A DNA stretch of 64,000 nt from Bacillota bacterium (GCA_023392615.1 JAEVYT010000014.1:16869-80868); one strand, 5' to 3'. Positions 1 through 9,818 are shown, numbered from the stretch's first letter. The notes: generated from the letters alone by a model not told the origin. A program made the numbers and translations.

Positions 1-242
1 GGATTTGCCTCACACTCATCTACATTGACCAAGGCAGCGCAATGTATTAATACATCCGTTCTATGCTTGATTAACTGTTCTTTTATTAATTCCATATCTA
101 GTGCAGAAAAAACATTACCATATACCTTCTCCATATCAATTTCATGAAGATCAACCCCAGCCACGTGATATTTATCACGCAGTAAAAAGGACAGATTTGA
201 ACCAAGCATCCCGGCTATACCGGTTATAAAGATTGAATTCAT
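1..242 (-). CDS. RmlD-like sugar nucleotide reductase, partial
   Basis: About 80 N-terminal residues are visible; the gene continues past the left edge. The start shows a short-chain dehydrogenase Rossmann fold: FITGIAGMLGSNL (glycine-rich NAD(P) loop), an acidic residue after the second strand (GVDLHE), and IHCAALVNVDECEAN, typical of RmlD/dTDP-4-dehydrorhamnose reductase relatives. By family it would reduce a keto-deoxy sugar nucleotide for surface polysaccharide. The ATG at 242 follows GGGGGAATTGATT and lies 2 bases after the stop of the aminotransferase fusion gene, so it is the next gene of the same operon. The substrate cannot be told from this fragment. Confidence 0.8.
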   Translation of the reverse strand, partial: MNSIFITGIAGMLGSNLSFLLRDKYHVAGVDLHEIDMEKVYGNVFSALDMELIKEQLIKHRTDVLIHCAALVNVDECEAN

Positions 243-244
243 AA

Positions 245-2215
245 TCAATTCCCCCGCTCATTGAAGTAATCTATCGTTTTCTTTAAAACCTCAGCCTGTT
301 TTATCGCATCTTCAATCTTCCAATAATTTGTTTTAAACTGCAATAGTTTCCCCTGAAGTTCCTCAGCTACGGGGCACAGTCCTATTTGGTAGGAGTCTAG
401 ATTTTTCTGTGAAATAAATTTCTCCCTTCCTAGCAAATTCTGATCACTCATCATCGGTTCAAGATAAGTCAACTTCCATGCTGCATAGATTCCGTCTCCG
501 CCAAATGCTACAAACTGATCACGAAAATCCTTCCAACTAATGGATGGATGTTCTAGCTTAACGACATAGGTCCAATAAGTGCATTCATAATCCTTGCCTA
601 CATACTGTGGCTTAAGCCAAGTGTTTCCTTTTATAATATTTTCATATAATGAAGCAACAATAATTCTTCTTGCTACAAGTGCTTCCACATTCTCTAGCTG
701 CCCTAAAGCAACTGCAGCACATAGCTCCGGCATACGATAATTCCATCCCATGGAGATATGTCTGGAATATTCCGGATCTTGAATCGTCTGTTTTGTGATT
801 TTTGCTTTTGTAGCTCCAACGGCAGCATACCCTAATGAACTGACGCGTCTCACTCCCTCAGCAAGTTCTAATGAATCTGTAACCACCACACCTCCTTCTC
901 CGCTAGTAATATGCTTTGAGCTTTGAAATGAATAGCTTGCTATATGACCCAGCGTTCCTACCATTCTACCTTTGTAGGTCCCTAACATGCATTCTGCATT
1001 ATCCTCTACTACAAGAATATTATGTTCCTTCGCTATCTCCATGATCGCATCCATATCGGGTGATAATCCATACAGTGATACCGTGATAATCGCTTTTGTA
1101 TTAGCAGTAATTCTATCTTTTATGGAGGACGAAGAAATCAAAAATGTATCCGGATCAACATCTGCAAAGACGGGTGTTGCATTCGCCTGTAATACCGCAA
1201 AAGTGGTACTAGCCATAGTCAGTGGAGGTACAATCACCTCATCGCCTACCCCAATTCCAGCTCCCTCCAATATAGCATGCAGAGTACAGGTACCATTAAC
1301 CAATGCAATTGAATATTTGCAACCCAATTTTTCTGCCAAGGAATTCTCCAGCCTTTGCATCATCTGTGCTCCTTTTGAAGAACGAAATTCTGTATCAAGA
1401 ACCTCCATAACATAATTCAGCTCATTTCCGTAGATACGCTTTATTACTTCTGTTTTTCGTTCGGCTTCTACTGATTTAATATATCCTTCATTCCTGATAT
1501 GTCCCCCATTGATATCAAGTAATTCTGGATTTCTCCCAACTAAATCCAACACCTCTTGCATGGAGAAGATTTCATTTGGTTTTTTATAAAGCTCCTCATA
1601 TATTTTATGAATAAAGATATAATCCTCCGGTTTATCTAAAGTCCAACGCATATTGGATAAATCTGTTTCATTCTCAAAATTATGGAGTTTGAATAGTTGT
1701 GGATTTTTATAGAGAAATGGAGTGACATGCTCCTTTTCAGATGAGAGCATTGCCTCCAAGAAGCATTTTTTAAGTGCATAAAAGGAGAACACTTCAACAT
1801 CAATTCCCTCCGGATAAGTCGGGTTTATTGTATTACTTACATAATCATAATCATTCTCTCGAAAAATGGATATAGCGTTCTCGATTACTTCAGGATCTTT
1901 TAAGGGATCATCTGCAGTGATTCGAACGATAATCTTGGCTTCATATTGTTTTGCACAAAAATAAAAACGTTCAAGCACATTACTTTCGCTTCCACGAAAG
2001 ACGTTGACGCCCTTGTCTTTGCAAAATAGTTCTATCGGGGTATCAAGTTCATTCTCTGTAGTGGCAACGACTATCTCTTGAATTGACGGAACCGCTATAA
2101 CCCGATTAATAATCTGTTCCAGAATTGTCTTATCCATCATTGGCATTAATACTTTACCGGGCAGTCTGGTGGATGCCATTCTTGCCTGAATGATTGCTAC
2201 TATCTTACCGGTCAT
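245..2215 (-). CDS. SpsF-type cytidylyltransferase fused to DegT/DnrJ aminotransferase
   Basis: A two-domain protein of about 656 residues. Residues 1-240 form a nucleotidyltransferase of the SpsF/CMP-NeuA-like type (IIQARMASTRLPGKVL loop, later RITADDPLKDP). From about residue 265 to the end is a complete PLP-dependent sugar aminotransferase of the DegT/DnrJ/EryC1 family, with the PLP Asp in VVEDNAE and the Schiff-base Lys in SFQSSKHITSGEGG near residue 434. It probably transaminates and activates a sugar for the polysaccharide. I chose the ATG at 2215 because AAGGAG lies 7 bases upstream; an in-frame ATG at 2236 has no such site. The two activities are usually separate genes, as in spore-coat sps operons. 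Confidence 0.85.
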   Translation of the reverse strand: MTGKIVAIIQARMASTRLPGKVLMPMMDKTILEQIINRVIAVPSIQEIVVATTENELDTPIELFCKDKGVNVFRGSESNVLERFYFCAKQYEAKIIVRITADDPLKDPEVIENAISIFRENDYDYVSNTINPTYPEGIDVEVFSFYALKKCFLEAMLSSEKEHVTPFLYKNPQLFKLHNFENETDLSNMRWTLDKPEDYIFIHKIYEELYKKPNEIFSMQEVLDLVGRNPELLDINGGHIRNEGYIKSVEAERKTEVIKRIYGNELNYVMEVLDTEFRSSKGAQMMQRLENSLAEKLGCKYSIALVNGTCTLHAILEGAGIGVGDEVIVPPLTMASTTFAVLQANATPVFADVDPDTFLISSSSIKDRITANTKAIITVSLYGLSPDMDAIMEIAKEHNILVVEDNAECMLGTYKGRMVGTLGHIASYSFQSSKHITSGEGGVVVTDSLELAEGVRRVSSLGYAAVGATKAKITKQTIQDPEYSRHISMGWNYRMPELCAAVALGQLENVEALVARRIIVASLYENIIKGNTWLKPQYVGKDYECTYWTYVVKLEHPSISWKDFRDQFVAFGGDGIYAAWKLTYLEPMMSDQNLLGREKFISQKNLDSYQIGLCPVAEELQGKLLQFKTNYWKIEDAIKQAEVLKKTIDYFNERGN

Positions 2216-2257
2216 ACTTTTGCTCCTTATATGCACTAATATAGTTTAAGCATTACA

Positions 2258-3127
2258 TTATCTCCATTTTAGCGGAGAAACAACTTCTTCCTTGATATCC
2301 CCAAATTCACATGCTATCGTATTGATAATAACGGGGTCTATATCTTGATAAAATGCTTTTAGATTCTCATTAAGCTGAGCCATATTATCAACACCAAATA
2401 TCACACTATGAATACCTTTTTTGTTTTTTATATAATTCATTGCCACCTCACGCCTTGTAAAGTGATATTGTTCACATAGTTTTTGTAATTTAAATATCTC
2501 CTTCTCAGCTATAGGTAACTTCTTCCCCACCTTCTCCACATCCATAAGCAATAACCCCTGAAGGAAAATACTTCTCACATAGATGTCCTGGTTCGTATTT
2601 TCCTCATTTAATAATTCATCAAATCTTCTGTCGAAGATATTACAAGGAATTTGAATAATATCCAGTCCTCGTCTGATTGCATACTCACCATCCTCTGGGC
2701 TATATACCGATACTCCTATCTTAGCAGTTAATCCCATATCCTTTAACGCATGCAAAGCTTCCATCGCATATTCATCATAAAGATACGATGCATTATGAAA
2801 TAGCAACCCCTGCACCTGATTTAATCTTAACGAGAACAAAGAATCGTTCAGGGTTTTTTCCGCATATTTTTTATAATCCCGTTGATCAACATGATCAAAT
2901 ACGTTATATGGGAGTTTCGATATAATTTGAAATCGATCATTTCTATTTTGAAAATACTCTCCAATAAGAGTTTGTGCTTCTCCATATCCGCTTGCACTAT
3001 CTAAGCACTTTATTCCATGTCGGTAAGCATAATCAAGGATAGTAAACACCTCATCCTTACTTGGTTTTCCCTGTCCCTGTATCCCATAGTCCATTCCAAA
3101 TTGAACGGTACCCAAGCATAAATTCAT
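2258..3127 (-). CDS. aldo/keto reductase family protein
   Basis: 289 residues, full length for a short aldo/keto reductase. The N-terminus MNLCLGTVQFGMDYG, the CLDSASGYGEAQ segment with the catalytic Asp and Tyr, the Lys in ISKLP and the His in LLFHNASY match the AKR tetrad in order. The late segment HSVIFGVDNMAQL resembles the NADPH-binding end of the barrel. It lies between the Wzt ATPase and the cytidylyltransferase fusion on the same strand. AKRs of this type occur beside SpsF-like genes in spore-coat and glycan clusters, so a sugar-nucleotide or sugar-chain reduction is the likely job; the substrate is unknown. Confidence 0.8.
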   Translation of the reverse strand: MNLCLGTVQFGMDYGIQGQGKPSKDEVFTILDYAYRHGIKCLDSASGYGEAQTLIGEYFQNRNDRFQIISKLPYNVFDHVDQRDYKKYAEKTLNDSLFSLRLNQVQGLLFHNASYLYDEYAMEALHALKDMGLTAKIGVSVYSPEDGEYAIRRGLDIIQIPCNIFDRRFDELLNEENTNQDIYVRSIFLQGLLLMDVEKVGKKLPIAEKEIFKLQKLCEQYHFTRREVAMNYIKNKKGIHSVIFGVDNMAQLNENLKAFYQDIDPVIINTIACEFGDIKEEVVSPLKWR

Positions 3128-3148
3128 CTATACACTCCCCTCGTACCT

Positions 3149-4423
3149 TTATTTTAACTTGGTTGAGACCCAGTACTGCTTTGCAGCAAACTGTCCATCC
3201 CTCCTAGTGGAATAAGAACACATACTGGTATCAATTGTCTTCTCCTCCACTGCAAAGGTGATTATTCCTTTTTTATAATCGATACCATCCAGACCTGGGC
3301 GACAAATTGTAAAATCCAATACATAATTGCCCGCCTTTAAGATTGGCGGAAGATTTACCCTAGCAATATATCTACCTGGCTCCCTTTTATTTAGCAAATC
3401 TCGATTGACATCTGTATCAAAGCTATGACACACAGCCCCTTGATTTTTATAAACGGAAAATCCCAAGGCCACTCCAACCAAAGGCTTTTTAATCTCATAC
3501 TCCACCTCAAGAATCATCTGCTCGAACATCTCAAAGATTGGAGAGATATCTCCTTTCGAGTTTATTAGACTCACGCGATAAACCTGCGCATTTTCTTTCT
3601 GATCATCTTTTTCATATTCAACATTCGGAACCAAATCAAGAGATTGTTTCTGGCTAATATACTCCTCTATTACATCCTGAGTCTCTCCGACTTTTATTAA
3701 TTTTCCATGATCGAGTAAGATACATTTATTACATAGTGCTTTAATCATTGATAATTGATGACTCACAAATAATACTGTTCTACCTCCCTGGCTAATGTCC
3801 CCCATCTTGCCGAGACATTTTTGCTGAAACTGATAATCACCAACTGCTAATACCTCATCGACTACCAGTATCTCAGGCTCAAGATGTGCAGCTACCGCAA
3901 ATGCTAATCTTACATACATACCGGATGAGTAACGCTTTACCGGAGTATCAATAAACCGTTCAATTTCTGCAAATTCTATAATATCTTTTAACTTATTATC
4001 AATCTCCTTCTTTGACATACCAAGAATTGCACCATTCAAATACGTATTTTCCCGTCCAGTAAGTTCTGGATGAAAACCAGTACCTACCTCTAATAAACTG
4101 GCTATACGGCCCTTTACATAGATATTTCCAGTGGTCGGCGCAGTGACTCTAGATAGAATTTTAAGTAGCGTAGATTTCCCTGCACCATTGGATCCAATAA
4201 TGCCTAAGGTATCTCCTTCCTTAATATCCAGATTTATATTATCCAGAGCATATAACTTCTCGTTTTTATCATAGCTCACCGATCCAATTTTTAGATTTGG
4301 ATCTTCTTTTTTTAAGATTCTCGCAAAAAAACTATTCAAGTCCTGCGATAACGTTCTACCATTTATTGAGCCAAGTCGATATGTTTTACATAAATCTTCA
4401 ATTTTTATAACTGTATTATTCAT
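3149..4423 (-). CDS. wzt: polysaccharide ABC exporter ATPase, Wzt type with C-terminal binding domain
   Basis: 424 residues. Residues 1-250 are an ABC ATPase with Walker A GSNGAGKST near 77-85, signature KRYSSGM near 165 and Walker B ILVVDEVLAVGD near 185. The leader loop before Walker A is the long one seen in TagH/Wzt proteins. Residues about 265-400 match a Wzt C-terminal beta-sandwich, which in O9a and related systems binds the capped non-reducing end of the chain before export. It follows the permease gene by 13 bases. The ATG has GGGAGGGCTGAAT in front. It powers export of the finished, lipid-linked glycan. Confidence 0.92.
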   Translation of the reverse strand: MNNTVIKIEDLCKTYRLGSINGRTLSQDLNSFFARILKKEDPNLKIGSVSYDKNEKLYALDNINLDIKEGDTLGIIGSNGAGKSTLLKILSRVTAPTTGNIYVKGRIASLLEVGTGFHPELTGRENTYLNGAILGMSKKEIDNKLKDIIEFAEIERFIDTPVKRYSSGMYVRLAFAVAAHLEPEILVVDEVLAVGDYQFQQKCLGKMGDISQGGRTVLFVSHQLSMIKALCNKCILLDHGKLIKVGETQDVIEEYISQKQSLDLVPNVEYEKDDQKENAQVYRVSLINSKGDISPIFEMFEQMILEVEYEIKKPLVGVALGFSVYKNQGAVCHSFDTDVNRDLLNKREPGRYIARVNLPPILKAGNYVLDFTICRPGLDGIDYKKGIITFAVEEKTIDTSMCSYSTRRDGQFAAKQYWVSTKLK

Positions 4424-4436
4424 ATTCAGCCCTCCC

Positions 4437-5306
4437 TTAAACGGTATCCATAAAGGTTTTTTCTACTTTACAGAAGATTGCTACCCCAATAAATAGAACA
4501 ACTACTGTTACAACAGAACTATAGATAAGGTAAGATAGCGGCAAACTTCCGGATCCCAAAAAGGCATAACGGAATATCTCTATCAAAGAGGACATCGGGT
4601 TAAGCATGATTATTGATTTATATTGTTCTGACAATCCGGTTATCGGATAGACTATCGGAGTCGCATACATCCATAACTGAATCCCAAACGTCACAAGTAT
4701 TGTTAAATCACGATACTTCGTAGTAAGGGAGGATATAATTATTCCAAAACCTAATCCCAATAGTGCAACTAATATAACCAGAACCGGAGTAATCAAAATC
4801 CATAAATTCGGATAAACCGGTGAACCAATAACAACATAATAAATTACAAAACCTACGAACATAACCAACTGTATCAAAAAGCTAATCAGCCCAAAAATAA
4901 CTGTAGATAAAGGCATGGTAAGTCTTGGAAAATATACTTTTCCGAATAATACTGCATTACTGGTAAAGGTCGTGGCAGTGGTATTCAAGCAATATGCAAA
5001 ATAAGACCAAAGCGTATTACCAGCCATGTAAAATAAAAATTGAGGTACATTATCAGTAGGTATCTTCGCTATATTTCCAAATACAACGGTAAAGATTAAA
5101 ACCGTGATTAAGGGACTTAGGATAAACCAAAGAGGCCCCAGTATTGTTTGCTTATACATGGAGGTATAATTTCTTCTAACGAACAATTTTACCAAATCCC
5201 TATACTGCCATAGCTCTTTTAAGTTAATATCAAACCAACCGTTTTTTGGTTTAATGACCATCGTCCAATCTTCCGTATTCGCCACATTATTTTGATTGGA
5301 TAACAT
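4437..5306 (-). CDS. wzm: polysaccharide ABC exporter permease, Wzm type
   Basis: ABC-2 type permease of about 289 residues with six predicted membrane segments, starting after an amphipathic N-terminal stretch (WQYRDLVKLFVRRNYTSMYKQ, split here as a lead into TM1 ILGPLWFILSPLI). It pairs with the Wzt ATPase directly downstream. I prefer the ATG at 5306, preceded by GAGAAAGGAAATCTTAAGG. The longer frame to 5345 starts at a GTG without a well-placed Shine-Dalgarno. Either way the gene overlaps the end of the MptE-like gene by about 20 bases or more, so the two are translationally coupled. Confidence 0.9.
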   Translation of the reverse strand: MLSNQNNVANTEDWTMVIKPKNGWFDINLKELWQYRDLVKLFVRRNYTSMYKQTILGPLWFILSPLITVLIFTVVFGNIAKIPTDNVPQFLFYMAGNTLWSYFAYCLNTTATTFTSNAVLFGKVYFPRLTMPLSTVIFGLISFLIQLVMFVGFVIYYVVIGSPVYPNLWILITPVLVILVALLGLGFGIIISSLTTKYRDLTILVTFGIQLWMYATPIVYPITGLSEQYKSIIMLNPMSSLIEIFRYAFLGSGSLPLSYLIYSSVVTVVVLFIGVAIFCKVEKTFMDTV

Positions 5307-6141
5307 CCTTAAGATTTCCTTTCTCAATACAATCCAATATTCCACCCTCAGTGAGATTTATTAATTTAATATCTTTTTGTTTAAAATAACTGTTTAACAA
5401 GCGGTAACTTTTAAAAATATGGTGCCATTCAAAAAACATATGTTCACAACTTATTACAATATTTTCTTGCTTTTCTTTTTCCTTATCTGGAAGTTTGTAA
5501 GCATAATTCGTTATATCCTTCTTTTCACTTCGTTCAATAAAATTTAATATTCCTGTGCAGTCACAACCCAAGAGATAAATCTCCTTAAATCCCATATAAA
5601 CAGCAATTGATATTGCACTCTGAACTACAGTACAGTAATAAGGAAGAAGCTTACACAGATCCATATTCATAAATTCTACATCTTCAATTTCAATCCCGTT
5701 TGTAAAATAATAGATTGGATAATCATCTTCTAACCCTTTTGAGCTTTTGTTTTGATAACCGCTACCCTCGAGAAAGATTCCCTTAAGTTTCGTTTTAGAT
5801 GTAAGAATATTAATGATATCCCCCAACTCACCAAAATAGTATGGATCGGAAAACACATGATAATCTGTATGAATTTTTTCAAAGTCCTCTTTATAATAAA
5901 GATCATTTACCGTGAATGTAATTTCATCGCTCAGTTTCGACAAATCCACTTCCGAGAGGGAAGGCCCATTTCCCAACACAAAACATCTCGAACCTTTATG
6001 AATATTTTTAAGTTTACGATTCCTTTTCAGAGCAAGACCTAATTTACTCTTCCTTATATGTTTGTATTTCTTTCTATAGGAACGTTTTTTATAAACTTTA
6101 TTTGGTAAGAGTTTAGAAAGCATTCGATCGATATAATTCAT
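5287..6141 (-). CDS. DUF115/MptE-like protein (GT42-like fold)
   Basis: About 284 residues. A basic N-terminus (KKRSYRKKYKHIRKSKLG) precedes the motif FVLGNGPSLSEVDLSKL, a hallmark of the DUF115/MptE-like family, related in fold to GT42 sialyltransferases of the CST type. YLLGCDCTG and a late INLTEGGILDCI segment also fit. In polysaccharide clusters such proteins are thought to transfer or modify a sugar, but no reaction can be assigned here. The start at 6141 is preceded by GGGAAGTGGATTAT; an ATG at 6171 has no ribosome site. Its 3' end overlaps the wzm start. Confidence 0.72.
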   Translation of the reverse strand: MNYIDRMLSKLLPNKVYKKRSYRKKYKHIRKSKLGLALKRNRKLKNIHKGSRCFVLGNGPSLSEVDLSKLSDEITFTVNDLYYKEDFEKIHTDYHVFSDPYYFGELGDIINILTSKTKLKGIFLEGSGYQNKSSKGLEDDYPIYYFTNGIEIEDVEFMNMDLCKLLPYYCTVVQSAISIAVYMGFKEIYLLGCDCTGILNFIERSEKKDITNYAYKLPDKEKEKQENIVISCEHMFFEWHHIFKSYRLLNSYFKQKDIKLINLTEGGILDCIEKGNLKDVIQSK

Positions 6142-6193
6142 ATAATCCACTTCCCATCCTACTTTTGACATTCAAACAACTCTAGATTTATAC

Positions 6194-6227
6194 CATATGT
6201 TGTTACTCTGCGTTATTATAACATATG
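6194..6227. repeat. intergenic inverted repeat
   Basis: Arms CATATGTT (6194-6201) and AACATATG (6220-6227) in the short gap between a glycosyltransferase and the MptE-like gene. On the minus strand a TATAAT-like sequence overlaps the second arm. It may be a weak terminator or an internal promoter; no U-tract follows, so neither is shown. Confidence 0.4.
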
Positions 6228-6231
6228 CTTT

Positions 6232-7491
6232 TTATATCAATTGTTGATTAATCCCATGTAATTCATTACAGAGAGTGAGGAATTCATTACCAACATATTC
6301 AACTGTGCACTCATAATATCTTCTTCGAATAATCCGGTACTCAATATTTACCTTTCGATACCTTATACAAAAATAAACCAGATCATCCAAAGTTCTACGA
6401 TCAATTCTACTTTCAAATATATTCAGACAACATGGATATCTGGATAAGTACTCAAGACTGGGACAATTCTCCACTTTAAACAAATTCACAATTGGCTTTC
6501 CGGTACTTATATATTCTAACGTTTTGCTTGGTAATTGATTAGGAATACTATTGCCCAGATTAATTAAGATATGAGCATTCAGCTCTGCGTTAATCGCAAC
6601 TTCTCTTGAGCGTGAACCATAGAAAAAAATATTACTTTCTCCTTCGCTAAGATAGGAGCTCCATCTTTCTTTGTCCTCTCCGATGATATGTAGTCTAATA
6701 TGATCCCTTTTCAGATTTTCAAACATCTGAAACAAAACCCTGGGATTCCTTGTCTCCTGGTTAAACCTTCCAACAAATACACAATTCACATAATTTTTAG
6801 GAAAGATGATATCCTCTTCAACCAGCGTTTTCCTTAGTTTTTGAACAACCGGAAAATTAAGTACTTTAAATTTATTTAGATTGATACCACTATTGTCCGC
6901 CAAAATCTCACGCATAATTGGGGCTGTAACAATGACCTTATCTGTAATCTGAAGTACTTGTGTTTGAAATTGCATTAAATCAGCCATTTGATATTTATTT
7001 ATATAGTAATAATTCGTTGCAAATGGGTCTTGCATATAGATCATCCATATAAAATTCTTCGGATATATCTTTAGGTATTTTATAATTGGTAAACAGGATT
7101 CAAAAGGATAGCATACATTGATTACGGCATGAATATGTTTTTTTTCTAAAATTTCTTTCAGCCTAATGGTAGAGAAATAGCTCCAATAATTTTTAAGATA
7201 TTCTTTGTGATTAAAATAGTCGCCTAGAATGGCGGATAATAATTTTATTGCATGAATCAGCTTATGCTGATTAATATATTCTTTTACTTGATTTTTATCA
7301 AAAGTCTCTCTAATTCGGTGTATGCGAATATCATTCCATTGTTCCTCATCTTGATTATTATTATCTGATTTTAGGGTCAAGATATCAACTTCATGTCCCA
7401 TTCTAATAAACGCTTGTGAAAGGTTATTAATAATCAATGAATTTGCACTAAAATTTGGGTAAAAATCGTATGTAATAAACAACAGTTTCAT
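6232..7491 (-). CDS. GT4-type glycosyltransferase
   Basis: 419 residues with the GT-B layout: N-terminal acceptor domain starting MKLLFITYDFYPNFSANSLI, then a nucleotide-sugar half with NCVFVGRFNQETRNPRVLFQ (start of the donor domain, near 240) and LPSKTLEYISTGKPIVNLF near 325, where the conserved Glu of the GT4 EX7E-like region should lie. The second Glu region (ENCPSLEYL) is less typical, so it is a divergent member. It adds a sugar to the repeat unit at the cytoplasmic face; donor and linkage unknown. GAGGGTAAATAA precedes the ATG. Next gene upstream ends 23 bases before. Confidence 0.82.
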   Translation of the reverse strand: MKLLFITYDFYPNFSANSLIINNLSQAFIRMGHEVDILTLKSDNNNQDEEQWNDIRIHRIRETFDKNQVKEYINQHKLIHAIKLLSAILGDYFNHKEYLKNYWSYFSTIRLKEILEKKHIHAVINVCYPFESCLPIIKYLKIYPKNFIWMIYMQDPFATNYYYINKYQMADLMQFQTQVLQITDKVIVTAPIMREILADNSGINLNKFKVLNFPVVQKLRKTLVEEDIIFPKNYVNCVFVGRFNQETRNPRVLFQMFENLKRDHIRLHIIGEDKERWSSYLSEGESNIFFYGSRSREVAINAELNAHILINLGNSIPNQLPSKTLEYISTGKPIVNLFKVENCPSLEYLSRYPCCLNIFESRIDRRTLDDLVYFCIRYRKVNIEYRIIRRRYYECTVEYVGNEFLTLCNELHGINQQLI

Positions 7492-7514
7492 TTATTTACC
7501 CTCGTTTCCCTAGT

Positions 7515-8663
7515 TTAAAGCTCACTATAAACGCGGGCTAGACTCTTTGCAGAATCTGCCCAGGTATATTGTTTTGTCACAGTGTAATAACCGTTCAAGG
7601 CGATTTGTGCTGCCTGATCCGGATATTGTTTTAAAAAATTTAACTTTTCAAAGATCTGTTCAACATTATGTGGTTGTACTAACATACCGTTAATTCCGTC
7701 AATAATAATTTCATCAATTCCTTGATTCCAACAACCGATTACCGGTATTTTGCAGGCCATGGCCTCTAGATATGCACAACCAAGAGCTTCATAATAGGAA
7801 GGCATAACAAAGACGTCACATTGTCTTACAATATTTGCAACCTCCTCATACTCGATATATCCGATCATTCGTACTATGTTCTCCATATTTAGCTCTTTCA
7901 CCAAAGCATTTAAGGATTCCTCCTCTGGCCCATATCCAACTAAGTATAAACGAATTGTTTCGTCCGAATATGTGTCCGTGAGAAGTTTTACTGCTTTGAT
8001 TAAATAATGATTCCCTTTTATTTTCTTGAAACTTGCTACACTAACAATCGTATAATTATCATATTTTTGAGCAGAAGGAGTAAACAAACTCGTATTCACT
8101 CCATTATATACCGTATACACTCTATCGTTAGACAAGTAATACTTTGCACGTTCACATACCTTATCACTCACTCCTACCACAGCATCCGCTTTTCCTATTA
8201 AAGATTTCAGCACATGGTTACCTCGATGTTGTAGCACCCTTACTAATAATGGGATTGGATAATCATATAGAATTGATAAACCATGAAAATGTATTACCAG
8301 CTTTACTTTATATTTTTGAGCTATCCATGTAAATATCCTTAGCGTGAATTCATCAAACATATGAATTGAGATAACATCATATTGAGTAAAATCAAAGAAT
8401 TGCTCAAATATACTAACATTCCTTCTCAGCGCCAGGTAACTAAATATCTGTTTATAAAGAGTAAAATATTCTGAATAGTATACAGACACATCGGATACTT
8501 CTTTTTTCACTATCTTTTCATTCAATCTATAGGTGTTGAAAGGAACAATTACTTCTACATTATGTCCTAAACTAATTAGTGCCTGTGCCTGCTGTTGAAT
8601 GAAAATGCAAAATTGAGGCCTATCACTACTCGGATAATAGTTTGATACAAATAAGATATTCAT
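7515..8663 (-). CDS. GT4-type glycosyltransferase
   Basis: 382 residues, full length for the family. The N-terminus MNILFVSNYYPSSDRPQFC and the donor domain (VASFKKIKGNHYLIKAVKLL near 210; then VFVMPSYYEALGCAYLEAMACKIPVIG near 290-315, given here as two overlapping motifs) are classic GT4, with both Glu residues of the EX7E pattern present (EALGCAYLE). It is a retaining cytoplasmic glycosyltransferase of the polysaccharide operon. GGAG lies 7 bases before the ATG at 8663. Donor and acceptor cannot be inferred. Confidence 0.87.
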   Translation of the reverse strand: MNILFVSNYYPSSDRPQFCIFIQQQAQALISLGHNVEVIVPFNTYRLNEKIVKKEVSDVSVYYSEYFTLYKQIFSYLALRRNVSIFEQFFDFTQYDVISIHMFDEFTLRIFTWIAQKYKVKLVIHFHGLSILYDYPIPLLVRVLQHRGNHVLKSLIGKADAVVGVSDKVCERAKYYLSNDRVYTVYNGVNTSLFTPSAQKYDNYTIVSVASFKKIKGNHYLIKAVKLLTDTYSDETIRLYLVGYGPEEESLNALVKELNMENIVRMIGYIEYEEVANIVRQCDVFVMPSYYEALGCAYLEAMACKIPVIGCWNQGIDEIIIDGINGMLVQPHNVEQIFEKLNFLKQYPDQAAQIALNGYYTVTKQYTWADSAKSLARVYSEL

Positions 8664-8714
8664 ATTTATGCTCCATTTAATAAGGAATACGTGTCTACTG
8701 TATTCAGTAGTTAA

Positions 8715-9806
8715 CTATATATAACTTAATGAGCTTAAGTACCTCAATCCGGCTTCTCTTTCCGATTCAATCACCTTGTTTGTATACGAAAAGTCTATCT
8801 CCTCTGTGGTAATTTCTTCAACGTTCCTAATAATTCGATTTTCTACTCCTAAATGTTTCAATAATCCAGTAATGCGTATTGGCGCCGTATTCCCTAGAAG
8901 AGCAAAAAATTTTATATTAAATAAACAGGAAAATGCTGTACCATGAAAAGATGTAGTAAGCACATACTCTGCATTCTGTACTAAATATATGAACTCTTCA
9001 ACTGATGCATCTTTAATATTAATATCACCTTTGATATGAGTGAACAACTCTGTCGTTATTACTACAATCTGATATCCGGTAAGCTGTTTTAATCGTTCTA
9101 GTGCTTTCTTTATGATCGGGTGACCGGACATCGGATAACATAAGATATATTTGGTCCGTATCCTCCTGATTTTTGAAAAGTCTGTCCATTCTTGATTTGA
9201 TAACAAAAATACAGGGTCGCAATTTTTTTGTACTATCAGTTTATTTTCTACTAATTGTTCTATATATTCCCTAGCCTCCGCCTCTCTTACCGATATTGAA
9301 TTAAATTGTGATATCAATTCTTGAAGTTGATTTTGATATTGCACGTTATTATAACTTGATCCCATACTTACTGCATACGAGGCACGCTTAATATTTGAAT
9401 CTCCAAAATCCAAAAAAAACTCTTTTCGAATTATAGTTGAAACATTCCATAATTGGTCACTTCCGGCAATATACCAATCTACCTTTGGTGGATCACTTCT
9501 TAATTCTTCTAAAGTATTGTATTTTCTTGTTAGGTTAAGCTTTTTATAAGTAAATTCCTTAAAATGACGACTTCTTTTACGAATTACACGTAAATCAATC
9601 AAAAATTCTGTGTATCGCATTGTATTCACTAGAAAAATCTTTGGTGACTTACCCTTGATATTTTGATATAACTTGTTTTTCTCTGAACAATAATTAATGA
9701 TCACATTATTGATCCCCAAATTTCTTTGAGCTTGCTGAAGAGCGTACGCCTGTAATACGGCTCCGTAATTATATACATTATGGTATGTAATAGTGGCCGT
9801 TTTCAA
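8715..9806 (-). CDS. polysaccharide pyruvyl transferase family protein
   Basis: 363 residues of the CsaB/WcaK polysaccharide pyruvyl transferase family (PF04230). Seen: TITYHNVYNYGAVLQAYAL at the N-terminus, a middle segment DWYIAGSDQLWN, and the late TTSFHGTAFSCLF motif with the family histidine. Members add a ketal-linked pyruvate from phosphoenolpyruvate to a sugar, giving the glycan negative charge. The start is TTG at 9806 with AAAGGAGTGATGAT in front. It follows the FrhB-like Fe-S gene by 12 bases; this pairing recurs in glycan clusters. Whether this copy makes pyruvyl groups or another modification is open. Confidence 0.85.
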   Translation of the reverse strand: MKTATITYHNVYNYGAVLQAYALQQAQRNLGINNVIINYCSEKNKLYQNIKGKSPKIFLVNTMRYTEFLIDLRVIRKRSRHFKEFTYKKLNLTRKYNTLEELRSDPPKVDWYIAGSDQLWNVSTIIRKEFFLDFGDSNIKRASYAVSMGSSYNNVQYQNQLQELISQFNSISVREAEAREYIEQLVENKLIVQKNCDPVFLLSNQEWTDFSKIRRIRTKYILCYPMSGHPIIKKALERLKQLTGYQIVVITTELFTHIKGDINIKDASVEEFIYLVQNAEYVLTTSFHGTAFSCLFNIKFFALLGNTAPIRITGLLKHLGVENRIIRNVEEITTEEIDFSYTNKVIESEREAGLRYLSSLSYI

Positions 9807-9818
9807 ATCATCACTCCT

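Noticed and set aside
6194..6227. Promoter in the gap before the MptE-like gene
   Set aside because: A TATAAT-like box is present, but no -35 at a normal distance; kept only as an inverted repeat.
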